From NCBI GenBank assembly GCA_964449995.1, contig CAYVBW010000022.1, positions 1 to 11,626 of the forward strand: a DNA stretch of 11,626 nt, written 5' to 3'. This document shows, one piece after another, positions 1-7,297 of this stretch. Positions within the stretch are counted from its first letter, which is position 1. Each line of letters begins with the position of its first letter. Position numbers and translations under genes: made by a program. The DNA comes from CAYVBW01 sp964449995 (GTDB taxonomy: Bacteria > Patescibacteriota > Microgenomatia > UBA1400 > PJMF01). The notes below the pieces were generated by a model, which ran no database searches, was not told where the DNA came from, and saw nothing but the letters and a program-made list of their open reading frames with translations.

Positions 1-96
1 CTGTCGCTCAAACTTGCTTGACTTCTCATCCCGCCTTTAAAATTAAAGGTTGTCAATTTTCTTCAAACTTTGAGATTTATCAAAACTATCTGCTTG

Positions 97-170
97 AGAC
101 ACGGGCGGGATTCGAACCCGCGAACGAAGGTTTTGCAGACCTCGCCGTTAGACCACTTCGGTACCGTGTC
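97..170 (-). tRNA. tRNA-Cys (anticodon GCA)
   Basis: Read on the minus strand, the acceptor GACACGG (from 170) pairs with CCGTGTC (104-98). The anticodon stem GAGGT/ACCTT closes the loop CTGCAAA, giving anticodon GCA. The T arm is GCGGG-TTCGAAT-CCCGC. The discriminator base (97) is U, as expected for tRNA-Cys. CCA is not encoded; the next bases are CAA. A36, A37 and A38 are all A, which is what MiaA needs, so this should be a substrate of the miaA/miaB products encoded nearby. It lies 21 bases downstream of the 114-residue reading frame on the same strand, and I see no promoter of its own in that gap, so it may be read from that gene's transcript. Confidence 0.96.
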
Positions 171-191
171 GATCAATTCAATGAATCACTA

Positions 192-536
192 TCACTCCAA
201 CTCAACCAAATTCCAAAGTTCAACCAGATACTCAGTTTCAGGTGATAGAGTAATCTCCTCATTACTGCCAACAAAAACCGCCTTTGTATAGTCAGTAATT
301 CGTATCCAGCAAGTAGGTTTAAATTTATCTCTCTCTACCACTTCGCAATAAACAGATTCTAGTGTTTTTAAAATTTGTTTTTTGTTTCTATCTAAAAATA
401 TATATTGCTTTGCTGGTAAAACATGAGTTCCTTTGCGTGTTTCAGAATCAGTGGTATGTCTTTTCTCAACTTGTTCAGGTTGAGAATCTACTTCATCAAA
501 TTCTGGAAGTTTGTTTTGATTAATTTCTTTTGTCAT
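192..536 (-). CDS. unrecognised 114-residue protein
   Basis: I do not recognise this protein. The N-terminal 40 residues or so are hydrophilic and charged (Lys, Glu, Gln, Asp, Thr), probably disordered. From about residue 42 a compact domain seems to begin (KQYIFLDRNKKQILKTLE), with alternating hydrophobic residues suggesting beta strands (CWIRITDYTKAVFVG, then TEYLVELWNLVELE). There is no signal peptide or membrane segment. The start is supported by an AAAGGAT Shine-Dalgarno-like sequence (541-547) five bases upstream of ATG, one of only two clear ribosome sites in the window. It is transcribed away from miaB, and tRNA-Cys follows on the same strand. The ribosome site and sensible composition make it a likely real gene; no function can be inferred. 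Confidence 0.7.
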   Translation of the reverse strand: MTKEINQNKLPEFDEVDSQPEQVEKRHTTDSETRKGTHVLPAKQYIFLDRNKKQILKTLESVYCEVVERDKFKPTCWIRITDYTKAVFVGSNEEITLSPETEYLVELWNLVELE

Positions 537-540
537 TGCT

Positions 541-547
541 ATCCTTT
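541..547 (-). promoter_or_regulatory. Shine-Dalgarno site of the 114-residue gene
   Basis: Read on the minus strand this is AAAGGAT, ending four bases before the ATG at 536. It fixes that start. It is notable because most other genes in the window have no recognisable ribosome site. Confidence 0.6.
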
Positions 548-589
548 ATGTAATAAATGTTAAAATATGCAAACCTGCTTAATTTTATC

Positions 590-1756
590 ATGAATAACCA
601 ACAAGCCCAAGCTTACTACATCAAAACTTACGGTTGTCAAATGAATAAAGCAGACAGTGAGCGTATTGCCAGTGACTTAGAAGGTCGAGGTTTTGTTTTA
701 GCCCCATCATGGAAAAAATCTAATCTGATTATCATCAACACCTGTTCGGTCAGAAAAAGAGTAGAGGATCGCATTAGAGATTTTATTCATAAAATCAAAG
801 AGAGCTACCAACAAAAACAACAATCTAAACCAAAAATTATACTAACAGGCTGTATGATCCACCATGGAGCAGAAAAGTTGCTCCAAATGGAGCCAGCCAT
901 TGATGAAGTCTTAGATATTGGCGAAATTGGGTTTAATATTCAGCCTAAAAGAACCGACAAAAATCATGCCTTTGTACCAATTTCCACAGGCTGCAATTCA
1001 TTCTGCACCTACTGCATCGTGCCCTTTGCCCGAGGAAGAGAAAAGTCCAGACCAATGGATGAAATCATAGCTGAGGTGAAAAATTTGGCAAACAGTGGCT
1101 ACAATGAAGTCACCTTACTGGGCCAAAACGTTAACTCCTGGGGATTAGAAAAAGTTGGAGTTAGTTTGCGGAAAATGCTAATGAGTGATGATAAATTTCA
1201 AAGACAAAATTTACCAAGTAATCAATCACAGTACTTAAAACCCAAGGGTACTCCGCCTTTTGTAAAGTTGCTGCAGGAGGTATCCCAAATTAAAAATATA
1301 AAAAAAATTCGTTTTATGTCAGCCAATCCTTGGGATTTTTATGATGAGCTCATTGAAGAAATAGGATCAAATAAAAAAATAGATCGCTACATACATCTCC
1401 CAATTCAGTCCGGCAGTAATTCAGTTCTCAAAAGAATGAATCGCGGCTATACTACTCAGAATTATTTAGAAATTGTTAAAAAACTGCGCCGAGCTGATCC
1501 AAAGATAATCCTGGGAACTGACTTAATTGTTGGTTTTCCTGGAGAAACTAGAGAAGAGTTTCAAGAAACTGTTGCTCTAGCAAAAAAAATTGGCTGGCAA
1601 GTAGCTTTTATCAATAAATATTCTCCCAGACCTAGAACTGCTGCAGATAAGCTATATAAAGATGATGTTTCTGTACAAACAAAAACTAAGAGATGGCAAA
1701 TTCTAGAAGAAATTATTAATCGTCCTCACCTAAAACATCGTCCTAAAATAGTTTAA
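590..1756 (+). CDS. miaB: tRNA-2-methylthio-N6-dimethylallyladenosine synthase (MiaB), no TRAM domain
   Basis: Radical-SAM methylthiotransferase that adds a methylthio group to i6A37 of tRNA. Counting from an in-frame ATG at 557, the N-terminal UPF0004 domain has cysteines C27 (KTYGCQMN), C63 (INTCSV) and C99 (LTGCM) for the auxiliary cluster. The radical-SAM motif TGCNSFCTYCIVPFARGRE has C146, C150 and C153. Further family blocks are LLGQNVNSWG, HLPIQSGSNSVLKRMNRGYT and GTDLIVGFPGET. I prefer ATG 590 (388 residues) because MiaB proteins usually begin about ten residues before YGCQMN; ATG 557 would add 11 residues. Neither has a ribosome site. The protein stops after RPKIV, so the C-terminal TRAM domain of typical (about 440-residue) MiaB is missing. 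miaA follows after three bases, so the two are surely cotranscribed. Confidence 0.95.
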   Translation: MNNQQAQAYYIKTYGCQMNKADSERIASDLEGRGFVLAPSWKKSNLIIINTCSVRKRVEDRIRDFIHKIKESYQQKQQSKPKIILTGCMIHHGAEKLLQMEPAIDEVLDIGEIGFNIQPKRTDKNHAFVPISTGCNSFCTYCIVPFARGREKSRPMDEIIAEVKNLANSGYNEVTLLGQNVNSWGLEKVGVSLRKMLMSDDKFQRQNLPSNQSQYLKPKGTPPFVKLLQEVSQIKNIKKIRFMSANPWDFYDELIEEIGSNKKIDRYIHLPIQSGSNSVLKRMNRGYTTQNYLEIVKKLRRADPKIILGTDLIVGFPGETREEFQETVALAKKIGWQVAFINKYSPRPRTAADKLYKDDVSVQTKTKRWQILEEIINRPHLKHRPKIV

Positions 1757-1759
1757 ACA

Positions 1760-2767
1760 ATGAAAACAACACAAAAACTAATCTCAGTTTTGGGTACAAC
1801 TGCTGCTGGGAAAACTAGCTTGACCCTATATTTAGCAGAAAAAATTCTTAAAGAAAATATGGCAGATGGAATCTGTATAATTTCAGCTGATTCCAGACAA
1901 GTATATCAAGGATTAGAAACTTTAACAGGAACTGATATTCCTCCAAATTTTAAATTTAAGAATCTAGAAAAATCCTCAGATTATTATCGTTTTCTCAAGC
2001 ATAATAATATGCCAATAACTTTGCATGGTGCTTCAATTGTCAGTCCAACACAAGACTGGTCGGTAGCGCATTTTAGAAATATGGCCATTGACCTGATCAA
2101 ACAAGCTTGGAAAAAAAATTGGCTACCTATTGTCGTTGGCGGTACTCATTTTTATCACAAACAGTTATTTAATAACGATCCTGATATTTACATTAAACCC
2201 AATCAAAAATTGAGAAGGTCACTAGCACAAAAATCCATTAGGGAGCTGCAAGATTTGCTTAAAAAAACAGACTCAAAAAAACTCGGGCTAATGAATGCGT
2301 CAGATCGCGCCAATCCACGAAGATTAATTAGAGCCATTGAAGTAGCCAAAGCTGAAAAAAAGTTACCCAAAGCTGAAAAAAACAGACCAATTTTTAATGA
2401 GCCTGAACAATACTTGTCAATTGCACTGCAGGTTGAGTTAGAAACTTTACAAAGAAAAATTTTAACTAGAGTTAAGCAAAGATTTCATGGCGGAGCCATC
2501 AAGGAGGTAAAGCATCTATTTTCACTTAAATTAAAGCCTACAGCTCAAGTAATGACGAGTCTTGGAGTTAAACCCATCACACAGCACATAACAAATAAAC
2601 TCACTGCCCAAGAGACTATTCAAGTCTGGGCTCAAGATGAATTAAATTATGCCAAGAAACAAATTACTTGGCTGAAGCAAATGAGCGTTGATTTAAAAAT
2701 TAAGACACAAGATAAAAACGCACAAACTAAAATTTGGAATCACATTAAAAAAACTTTAAATTCCTAA
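1760..2767 (+). CDS. miaA: tRNA dimethylallyltransferase (MiaA)
   Basis: Transfers dimethylallyl from DMAPP to N6 of A37 in tRNAs reading UNN codons, making the substrate for MiaB. Visible features: P-loop GTTAAGKTS at residues 12-20 (family form GPTASGKT), the catalytic-site ADSRQVYQG block at 43-51, DWSVAHFR at 99-106, IVVGGTHFY at 124-132, ANPRRLIRAIEVAKAEKK near 188-205, and the C-terminal block ending in KKQITWLKQ. Length 335 fits the family (about 300-330). The P-loop Pro-to-Thr change and the loop ETLTGTDIPP (family MDIGTAKP) are divergent, but the Lys, Thr and Asp positions remain. ATG is three bases after the miaB stop, with no ribosome site, so translation is probably coupled or reinitiating. 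Putative substrates in the window are tRNA-Cys and tRNA-Phe. Confidence 0.95.
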   Translation: MKTTQKLISVLGTTAAGKTSLTLYLAEKILKENMADGICIISADSRQVYQGLETLTGTDIPPNFKFKNLEKSSDYYRFLKHNNMPITLHGASIVSPTQDWSVAHFRNMAIDLIKQAWKKNWLPIVVGGTHFYHKQLFNNDPDIYIKPNQKLRRSLAQKSIRELQDLLKKTDSKKLGLMNASDRANPRRLIRAIEVAKAEKKLPKAEKNRPIFNEPEQYLSIALQVELETLQRKILTRVKQRFHGGAIKEVKHLFSLKLKPTAQVMTSLGVKPITQHITNKLTAQETIQVWAQDELNYAKKQITWLKQMSVDLKIKTQDKNAQTKIWNHIKKTLNS

Positions 2768-2799
2768 AAATCACGCTAGAAAAGTTACTCAGACTAATT

Positions 2800-2805
2800 T
2801 ATACT
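2800..2805 (+). promoter_or_regulatory. -10 box (TATACT) just before the AI-2E-type gene
   Basis: TATACT ends six bases before the ATG at 2812. Transcription from it would begin at or next to the A of ATG, implying a leaderless mRNA. There is no ribosome site upstream of that ATG and no convincing -35 box. Confidence 0.45.
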
Positions 2806-2811
2806 AAAGGT

Positions 2812-3837
2812 ATGCTCAACCTCCTCAACCGCAAGAAACAAGCGATCACTATTTCTCCACATATTGTTATCTTTACCATAGCTTTATTAATCTCCCTCTA
2901 TATTTTTTATCAAATTAGAGAAATTGTGCTTATCTTCTTTATGGGTTTTCTTACAATGGTAGCCCTAAACCCAGCAGTTAATAGACTACAGAAAATTATC
3001 AAAAATAGGGTGGTTAGCATAATTATTGTTTACATTTTGTTATTAATCGTTATTTCTTCAATTATCGCTCTTTTAGCTCCTCCCTTAGCTCATCAGCTAA
3101 CACAACTTCTTAAAGCCATCGACTTGCCCTATTTTCAAGAAGAAGTCTCTGAATTAAGATTTACAACCCAAGAACTTAATCAAATTGTCAGTGATTATAG
3201 TGGATCAATTAATACTCTTTTGTCTATCATTTCTTCTACTTTTAGAAGTCTATTTGGTTTTATTATCCTTCTAGTCGTTTCAATTTATTTGATAATTGAT
3301 GAACCACATCTACATAAAAAAATTGGTTGGCTAACCAATAAAAAAAGACATTTTGAAATCGCACGAAAATTTTTATCAGATATTGAAGATCATTTAGGAG
3401 GCTGGATTCGCGGTCAAATAATCATCATGAGTATTGTCGGATTTTTAACCTACCTTGGACTAACCATCATTGGCATACCCTATGCTGTTCCCCTAGGGCT
3501 GCTTGCTTTTATTTTAGAAATTTTACCCAATCTTGGCCCAACCCTTGCTGCAGCTCCTGGAATAATCGTGGCTTGGATTCACGGAGGTCACACTACAGCC
3601 CTGATTGTCTTTGCTTTCTACATTATTTTGCAGCAAATTGAAAGCAACATCATCACGCCTAGAGTTATGAAAACTAGTGCCAACGTTAATGCTTTAGTAA
3701 GTATTTTAAGTATCTTGGCAGGGTTCAAGTTAGGGGGAGTAATAGGAGGTTTATTGGCTATACCAATTTATATCTTGGCTAGAACTATTTATGGATATTA
3801 TCTTCAATATCAAACTAAAATTAAGCCAGATTGGTAA
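2812..3837 (+). CDS. AI-2E family (PerM/YdiK-like) membrane transporter
   Basis: Polytopic membrane protein of 341 residues. Hydrophobic segments lie at about 17-34, 36-52, 66-89, 147-163, 202-222, 227-240, 246-285 (two segments) and 293-323, matching the family's eight-helix plan with a soluble stretch (about 92-140) after the third helix. Family signatures are GGWIRGQ at 196-202, ILEILPNLGPTLAAAPG at 234-250 and QQIESNIITPRVM at 274-286. Members have been linked to autoinducer-2 export, Na+/H+ antiport and other small-molecule efflux; the substrate cannot be told from sequence. It begins 44 bases after miaA and may be transcribed with it, but a TATACT box right before its ATG suggests its own leaderless transcript. 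It ends 15 bases from the converging gene on the minus strand, with no clear terminator between them. Confidence 0.9.
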   Translation: MLNLLNRKKQAITISPHIVIFTIALLISLYIFYQIREIVLIFFMGFLTMVALNPAVNRLQKIIKNRVVSIIIVYILLLIVISSIIALLAPPLAHQLTQLLKAIDLPYFQEEVSELRFTTQELNQIVSDYSGSINTLLSIISSTFRSLFGFIILLVVSIYLIIDEPHLHKKIGWLTNKKRHFEIARKFLSDIEDHLGGWIRGQIIIMSIVGFLTYLGLTIIGIPYAVPLGLLAFILEILPNLGPTLAAAPGIIVAWIHGGHTTALIVFAFYIILQQIESNIITPRVMKTSANVNALVSILSILAGFKLGGVIGGLLAIPIYILARTIYGYYLQYQTKIKPDW

Positions 3838-3852
3838 CTTTTAACTTTTAAA

Positions 3853-4944
3853 CTACTTAATAAAACCTTTGGGTAATCGGTGGGGAATACTGGCTATTTT
3901 CTTATCTTCATACATAAAAACTGCTTTCTTTGCATCTGTAACTTGACCAATTTCTGCTGCAGCAACCTTGTGAGAGCGTGCTATTGCCAAAATTTCAGGT
4001 ATATCTTGAGAGGCTGCTTGGAACAGCATTCGGGCTTGAGTTTCACATATCAAAATCTCCTCAGGAGTAATCTTTGCTAGCTTCACTGGTACAGATGCTA
4101 AATTAATTTGAGCTCCCAAGCCTCCAAAACGAACCGACTCACTAACGGCAGCTCCAATTCCTGCAGCACCTAAATCAGAACAACTTTTAATTTTACCAGT
4201 TTTAATAATCTCTAAAGCTGCCTCCATGGTTGCTTTTTCCCGATCAAATAAAGCTTCAGCTGGCCGCATTGTTTTAACTAAACCAGCTCGATAAAGTGTA
4301 TCGTTGCCATCGTTACTTGTTTCTCCCAATAAAATAAAACGATCCCCGGCATTTTTGGCTGGTTTGGTTAAGGGCTCATCAATCACTAATCTTCCAATAA
4401 CTGTCACCACTACTGCAGGCACAATGTCACTAAAAGATGTGGAAAGACCACCTCCAACAACAAACACCTCCATGGTCTGACACATATCCCGCAATCCCTT
4501 AACCATCAAATTAAGCCTTTCCCCACTTGTCATAGTTTTACACTTTCCACAAGAACACTCCCCTTTAAAACCGCAAGGTCCTACCAATACCTTCTCATCC
4601 ATGGAACTAGTCCCAATAAAATCTAATAAAAACAATGGTCTAGCACCCATTGCCACCACATCTCGCATAGCTCCGCCGGCTCCAGTCGCTGCGCCATCAT
4701 AGGGCCTTACAACACATGGAGAGCAATGGCTTTCCATTTTTGCTACTACCAAACCATCATCATTAGGCATGCGAAATACTGCTGCATCATCGTTAGCATC
4801 TGGACCCAACACCAACTCTCCTAAAGAATTTTTTGCCACCATATCATTTAATTTTTTAAATTGACTAAAATCAATCACTTTATCAATGTTGTGGTGTAAA
4901 TGCACAAACAAGCCATGCATTAAAGCTTTTTCTATGGTATTCAT
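3853..4944 (-). CDS. PurL-like AIR-synthase superfamily protein, half length, with a four-cysteine insert
   Basis: Matches the first half of FGAM synthase PurL (one N-terminal plus one C-terminal AIRS domain; 363 residues against roughly 600-740 for PurL). Visible blocks: VVAKMESHCSP at 66-76 (PurL FKIESHNHP), RPYDGAATGAGGAMRD at 80-95, MGARPLFLLD at 99-108, VVGGGLSTS at 162-170, GDRFILLGETSNDGND at 200-215, SDLGAAGIGAAVSES at 256-270 and EEILICETQARM at 295-306. It keeps the nucleotide-binding backbone, but the PurL SEHC motif with the catalytic His has no counterpart in the N-terminus, and Arg 80 stands where PurL has Glu. An insert at about 122-137 holds C124, C130, C132 and C135, a possible Zn or Fe-S site. 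Its substrate is unknown; SelD, HypE and ThiL share the fold but look less similar. The start is supported by AAGGAA six bases before ATG. Confidence 0.8.
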   Translation of the reverse strand: MNTIEKALMHGLFVHLHHNIDKVIDFSQFKKLNDMVAKNSLGELVLGPDANDDAAVFRMPNDDGLVVAKMESHCSPCVVRPYDGAATGAGGAMRDVVAMGARPLFLLDFIGTSSMDEKVLVGPCGFKGECSCGKCKTMTSGERLNLMVKGLRDMCQTMEVFVVGGGLSTSFSDIVPAVVVTVIGRLVIDEPLTKPAKNAGDRFILLGETSNDGNDTLYRAGLVKTMRPAEALFDREKATMEAALEIIKTGKIKSCSDLGAAGIGAAVSESVRFGGLGAQINLASVPVKLAKITPEEILICETQARMLFQAASQDIPEILAIARSHKVAAAEIGQVTDAKKAVFMYEDKKIASIPHRLPKGFIK

Positions 4945-4950
4945 TTAAAG

Positions 4951-4956
4951 TTCCTT
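4951..4956 (-). promoter_or_regulatory. Shine-Dalgarno site of the PurL-like gene
   Basis: AAGGAA on the minus strand, six bases before the ATG at 4944. This is one of two clear ribosome sites in the window and sets the start of the PurL-like protein. Confidence 0.6.
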
Positions 4957-5096
4957 GGTATTAATTTTTTTTAACTATCTACAATTTAACATAATCAACT
5001 TAAATTTGCCCCTTTTAACCATACTTAAGGCTAGGCTGATTGTTTATAAAACTACTTAGAAGTATAAATTCAAAAGGTATAAACCAGACTATCTCT

Positions 5097-5125
5097 TTGT
5101 ATTTTTGCTTAAAATCAGGTACAAT
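5097..5125 (+). promoter_or_regulatory. candidate promoter of the tRNA-Leu(GAG)-tRNA-Lys unit
   Basis: TTGTAT (5097-5102), a 17-base spacer, then TACAAT (5120-5125), about 48 bases before tRNA-Leu. The -35 match is only TTG. The box sits in CAGGTACAAT, almost the same as CAGGTATAAT before the other tRNA-Leu gene (7631-7640). Elsewhere in the gene-free stretch 4945-5173 I see only AT-rich sequence. Confidence 0.4.
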
Positions 5126-5173
5126 TTGAAATATTCTTGAAGATGTATCAGTTGCTTTGACGTACTTTAACAA

Positions 5174-5255
5174 GCCCAGGTGGCGGAACTGGTAGACGCG
5201 CAGTCTTGAGGTGGCTGTGGATTTTTCCGTGGAGGTTCAAGTCCTCTCCTGGGCA
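5174..5255 (+). tRNA. tRNA-Leu (anticodon GAG)
   Basis: Acceptor GCCCAGG (5174-5180) pairs with CCTGGGC (5248-5254), discriminator A (5255). The anticodon stem CAGTC/GGCTG closes loop TTGAGGT, anticodon GAG, reading CUC/CUU. A long variable arm (class II tRNA) precedes the T arm GGAGG-TTCAAGT-CCTCT. CCA is not encoded; CAAA follows. Confidence 0.96.
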
Positions 5256-5299
5256 CAAATTTTTAAAAGTTTGCAAAACTTAAATATCTGTCCAAGCTC

Positions 5300-5373
5300 G
5301 GGTCAGTAGCTCAGTTGGTTAGAGCACCTGCCTCTTAAGCAGGGTGTCGTGGGTTCGAGTCCCACCTGACTCA
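5300..5373 (+). tRNA. tRNA-Lys (anticodon CUU)
   Basis: Acceptor GGGTCAG (5300-5306) pairs with CTGACTC (5366-5372, one G-U), discriminator A (5373). Stem CCTGC/GCAGG closes loop CTCTTAA, anticodon CTT. T arm GTGGG-TTCGAGT-CCCAC. CCA is not encoded; CA follows. It lies 44 bases after tRNA-Leu(GAG), probably in the same transcript. No terminator is visible in the 26 bases before the converging glycosyltransferase gene. Confidence 0.96.
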
Positions 5374-5399
5374 CAAGCATAAAGCAACCCACAATTTCC

Positions 5400-7055
5400 T
5401 CATCTATATCCAAGATCAGCCTGTTTAGATAAATCATAAATTACAAAGCTACCTAGTTTTGCTTTAATCTGATAATTTTTAAAAATATCATAAGGTCTAT
5501 CTATTTGAAAAATCTCATCATCTTGTTGAATTAGCAACGGCAAATTGAGCTTAGTCGAACTTACAGCCAACAAGCCATTTTGTTCAAAAGCTTGATCTAT
5601 GTCCACATTCTCAATGCCATAAATTTCTATTGGCAGCGAGGAATGTGACAAAACAGCAAGGGAATCGATATTCTTTTCCTGACACCAATTACTCAACCGT
5701 TTTAAGTCCTGACCCCAATCTAAATTGGAGTCAATTAACATCTCATGTTTACTGCCAGATACTGCACTTAATAAGTTACTGCTAGAAAAAAAATAAGGAA
5801 ATCTAACAACAGTTAACAGTGTATAAAAAATCAACAGCATCTTAAGTAGCTGGTGATCTTTGAGCCAATTTAAATTTAAAGCAATAACTACTGCCCCAAA
5901 CCCTACAACAGGTAATAAAATTCTCATCCCAAAAGCCATGCTTGAATTTATCACAAGCAAGAAATACAGCCCCATCATGATTAGTAAAAAGTTAAGTTTT
6001 TGATTTTGAAACCGATTTTTAAAAACAAAATAGGTCGAGATAAAAAGTAAAGCTAAATAAAAATCAGAGATCTTTAATAAAAAGGATAACGGATAAAACC
6101 ACCACCAATTAAACTGACCAACTCTGCCAGCTAAAAACTGCAGCTGTCCTACGGCCTCATGATGATTAATTAACTTTAGCCCGTAACGATAATAATAGGG
6201 TAATGGCAGAATGTGAACAACTTGATTCAGTCTCTCAGATTTAACGTGAGAAATCACCCCTTGAACAACAGGTAATTCCTCCCAAATAATCTTGGGACTA
6301 CCAAAAGGCAGATAAAACAACCAAACTACTATCCAAGCCACCACTGAAATTGTTGCCAAGCTCAAAACAACTCTCGTAAGCTTAATTTTTGACAAAAAAG
6401 ATAAGCTTGCAATAAAAATTATTGGCAAAATAAACACGGCAGAATATTTGGTTAACAAAGCTAAGCCAAAAAAAATTCCAGAAATTAATAAATTCTTTTT
6501 ATCTTCCTTTTGAAGAAATCTTATATAAAAAATAACCAGACCTAGCCAGAAAGTTAACAAGCCCATATCAGTCGTTACCAATGAACCATTGGCTAATACA
6601 TTAATCTCAAAGGCAAATAAAATTGCTGCTACCAAACCTTTTTTTTCATTGCTGGTTAAATCCACAACTAGCTGATAAACAAAATAAATAGCTAGTAAGG
6701 TTAAAAAAATAACAGGCATTCTAGCAACCACTAAAAGCTTTGTGGGATCGTTCTCCCAAAACAACTGAGCTCCCAAATCATAAATCACGCTGGTATAAGG
6801 ATCTTGCATTTCTTGATCACTAACTTCAAACTTCAAGTCAGGATAAAACAAACTTAATGATAAACCCGATAAAAACTTAATTAGTGGAGGATGCTCGCTA
6901 TTAAGCCTAAGGTCAGAGAATTTAACATAAGTTAGGCCGGAAGCAATATGAGCCGGCTCGTCATAGGTTGGGGAATCAGTTAGCGAGGTTGCTAGCAGCA
7001 CCAGCAAGGCACTCACTAAGACTAAAATTAACCATAACTTAGCTTTTCTCATCAT
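5400..7055 (-). CDS. family-39-like (PMT/ArnT type) membrane glycosyltransferase
   Basis: GT-C-fold glycosyltransferase expected to move a sugar from a polyprenyl-phosphate donor on the outer face of the membrane. After the first helix (KLWLILVLVSALLVLLATSL) comes the family's catalytic loop, with DSPTYDEPAHIASG followed by RLNSEHPPLIKFLSG; the acidic pair in YDEP is the likely catalytic/metal site. About ten more hydrophobic segments follow, then a C-terminal soluble part with the block MLIDSNLDWGQDLKRL, found in many of these proteins. The open frame reaches back to TTG at 7082, with ATGs at 7073, 7055 and 7052. I prefer 7055 (551 residues), or 7052, because a promoter-like TTGTTG-17-TACAAT ends five bases before it and the first helix then starts at once. 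Acceptor unknown. It converges on tRNA-Lys and diverges from tRNA-Val. Confidence 0.88.
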   Translation of the reverse strand: MMRKAKLWLILVLVSALLVLLATSLTDSPTYDEPAHIASGLTYVKFSDLRLNSEHPPLIKFLSGLSLSLFYPDLKFEVSDQEMQDPYTSVIYDLGAQLFWENDPTKLLVVARMPVIFLTLLAIYFVYQLVVDLTSNEKKGLVAAILFAFEINVLANGSLVTTDMGLLTFWLGLVIFYIRFLQKEDKKNLLISGIFFGLALLTKYSAVFILPIIFIASLSFLSKIKLTRVVLSLATISVVAWIVVWLFYLPFGSPKIIWEELPVVQGVISHVKSERLNQVVHILPLPYYYRYGLKLINHHEAVGQLQFLAGRVGQFNWWWFYPLSFLLKISDFYLALLFISTYFVFKNRFQNQKLNFLLIMMGLYFLLVINSSMAFGMRILLPVVGFGAVVIALNLNWLKDHQLLKMLLIFYTLLTVVRFPYFFSSSNLLSAVSGSKHEMLIDSNLDWGQDLKRLSNWCQEKNIDSLAVLSHSSLPIEIYGIENVDIDQAFEQNGLLAVSSTKLNLPLLIQQDDEIFQIDRPYDIFKNYQIKAKLGSFVIYDLSKQADLGYR

Positions 7056-7060
7056 TGTAA

Positions 7061-7089
7061 ATTGTATCGACATCGTGCTCAAACAACAA
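7061..7089 (-). promoter_or_regulatory. candidate promoter of the glycosyltransferase gene
   Basis: On the minus strand TTGTTG (7089-7084), a 17-base spacer, then TACAAT (7066-7061), ending five bases before ATG 7055 and eight before ATG 7052. If used, the mRNA would be nearly leaderless. It would also exclude the upstream TTG (7082) and ATG (7073) as starts. Confidence 0.4.
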
Positions 7090-7099
7090 TCAGAAATGT

Positions 7100-7105
7100 T
7101 ATAAT
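7100..7105 (+). promoter_or_regulatory. -10 box (TATAAT) of tRNA-Val
   Basis: A perfect TATAAT ends ten bases before the first base of tRNA-Val, placing the transcript start a few bases before the mature 5' end. The same bases read on the other strand give TATTAT/TATAAC, so the site could fire both ways, towards the glycosyltransferase gene as well. No clear -35 box. Confidence 0.5.
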
Positions 7106-7115
7106 AGTTTCTCTC

Positions 7116-7189
7116 GACTGCTTAGCTCAGCTGGTTAGAGCGCTTCGCTTACATCGAAGAGGTCATAGGTTCGAATCCTATAGCAGTCA
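7116..7189 (+). tRNA. tRNA-Val (anticodon UAC)
   Basis: Acceptor GACTGCT (7116-7122) pairs with AGCAGTC (7182-7188), discriminator A (7189). Stem CTTCG/CGAAG closes loop CTTACAT, anticodon TAC. T arm ATAGG-TTCGAAT-CCTAT. CCA is not encoded; CA follows. The 108 bases to the next tRNA hold no gene I can see, only AT-rich sequence with TTAAAAT repeated. Confidence 0.96.
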
Positions 7190-7276
7190 CATTTTTGTTG
7201 TGGGTTATAGGCTAGCTCTTAATAAAAGTGGCGAGTAAAGACTGGAGGTGTTAAAATAAAGCTCTGTTAAAATTGT

Positions 7277-7290
7277 TATAGTTTTAAAAT
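7277..7290 (+). promoter_or_regulatory. possible -10 region of tRNA-Phe
   Basis: TATAGT (7277-7282) and TAAAAT (7285-7290) lie 15 and 7 bases before tRNA-Phe. Either could be the -10 box. Neither has a recognisable -35 partner at the usual distance, so the call is weak. Confidence 0.25.
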
Positions 7291-7297
7291 AAAACTA

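Noticed and set aside
34..49. Small inverted repeat CCTTTAA-AA-TTAAAGG downstream of tRNA-Cys
   Set aside because: Only seven AT-rich pairs with a two-base loop, and no T-run follows on the tRNA-Cys strand, so it does not look like a terminator. I see nothing else in 1-96.
3880..4080. Plus-strand frame of 66 codons inside the PurL-like gene
   Set aside because: It lies wholly antisense to a well-conserved coding region and has Cys/Asn-rich composition unlike a real protein.
5267..5281. Hairpin AAGTTT-GCA-AAACTT between tRNA-Leu(GAG) and tRNA-Lys
   Set aside because: Weak stem with no T-run after it, and the two tRNAs are close enough to share a transcript.
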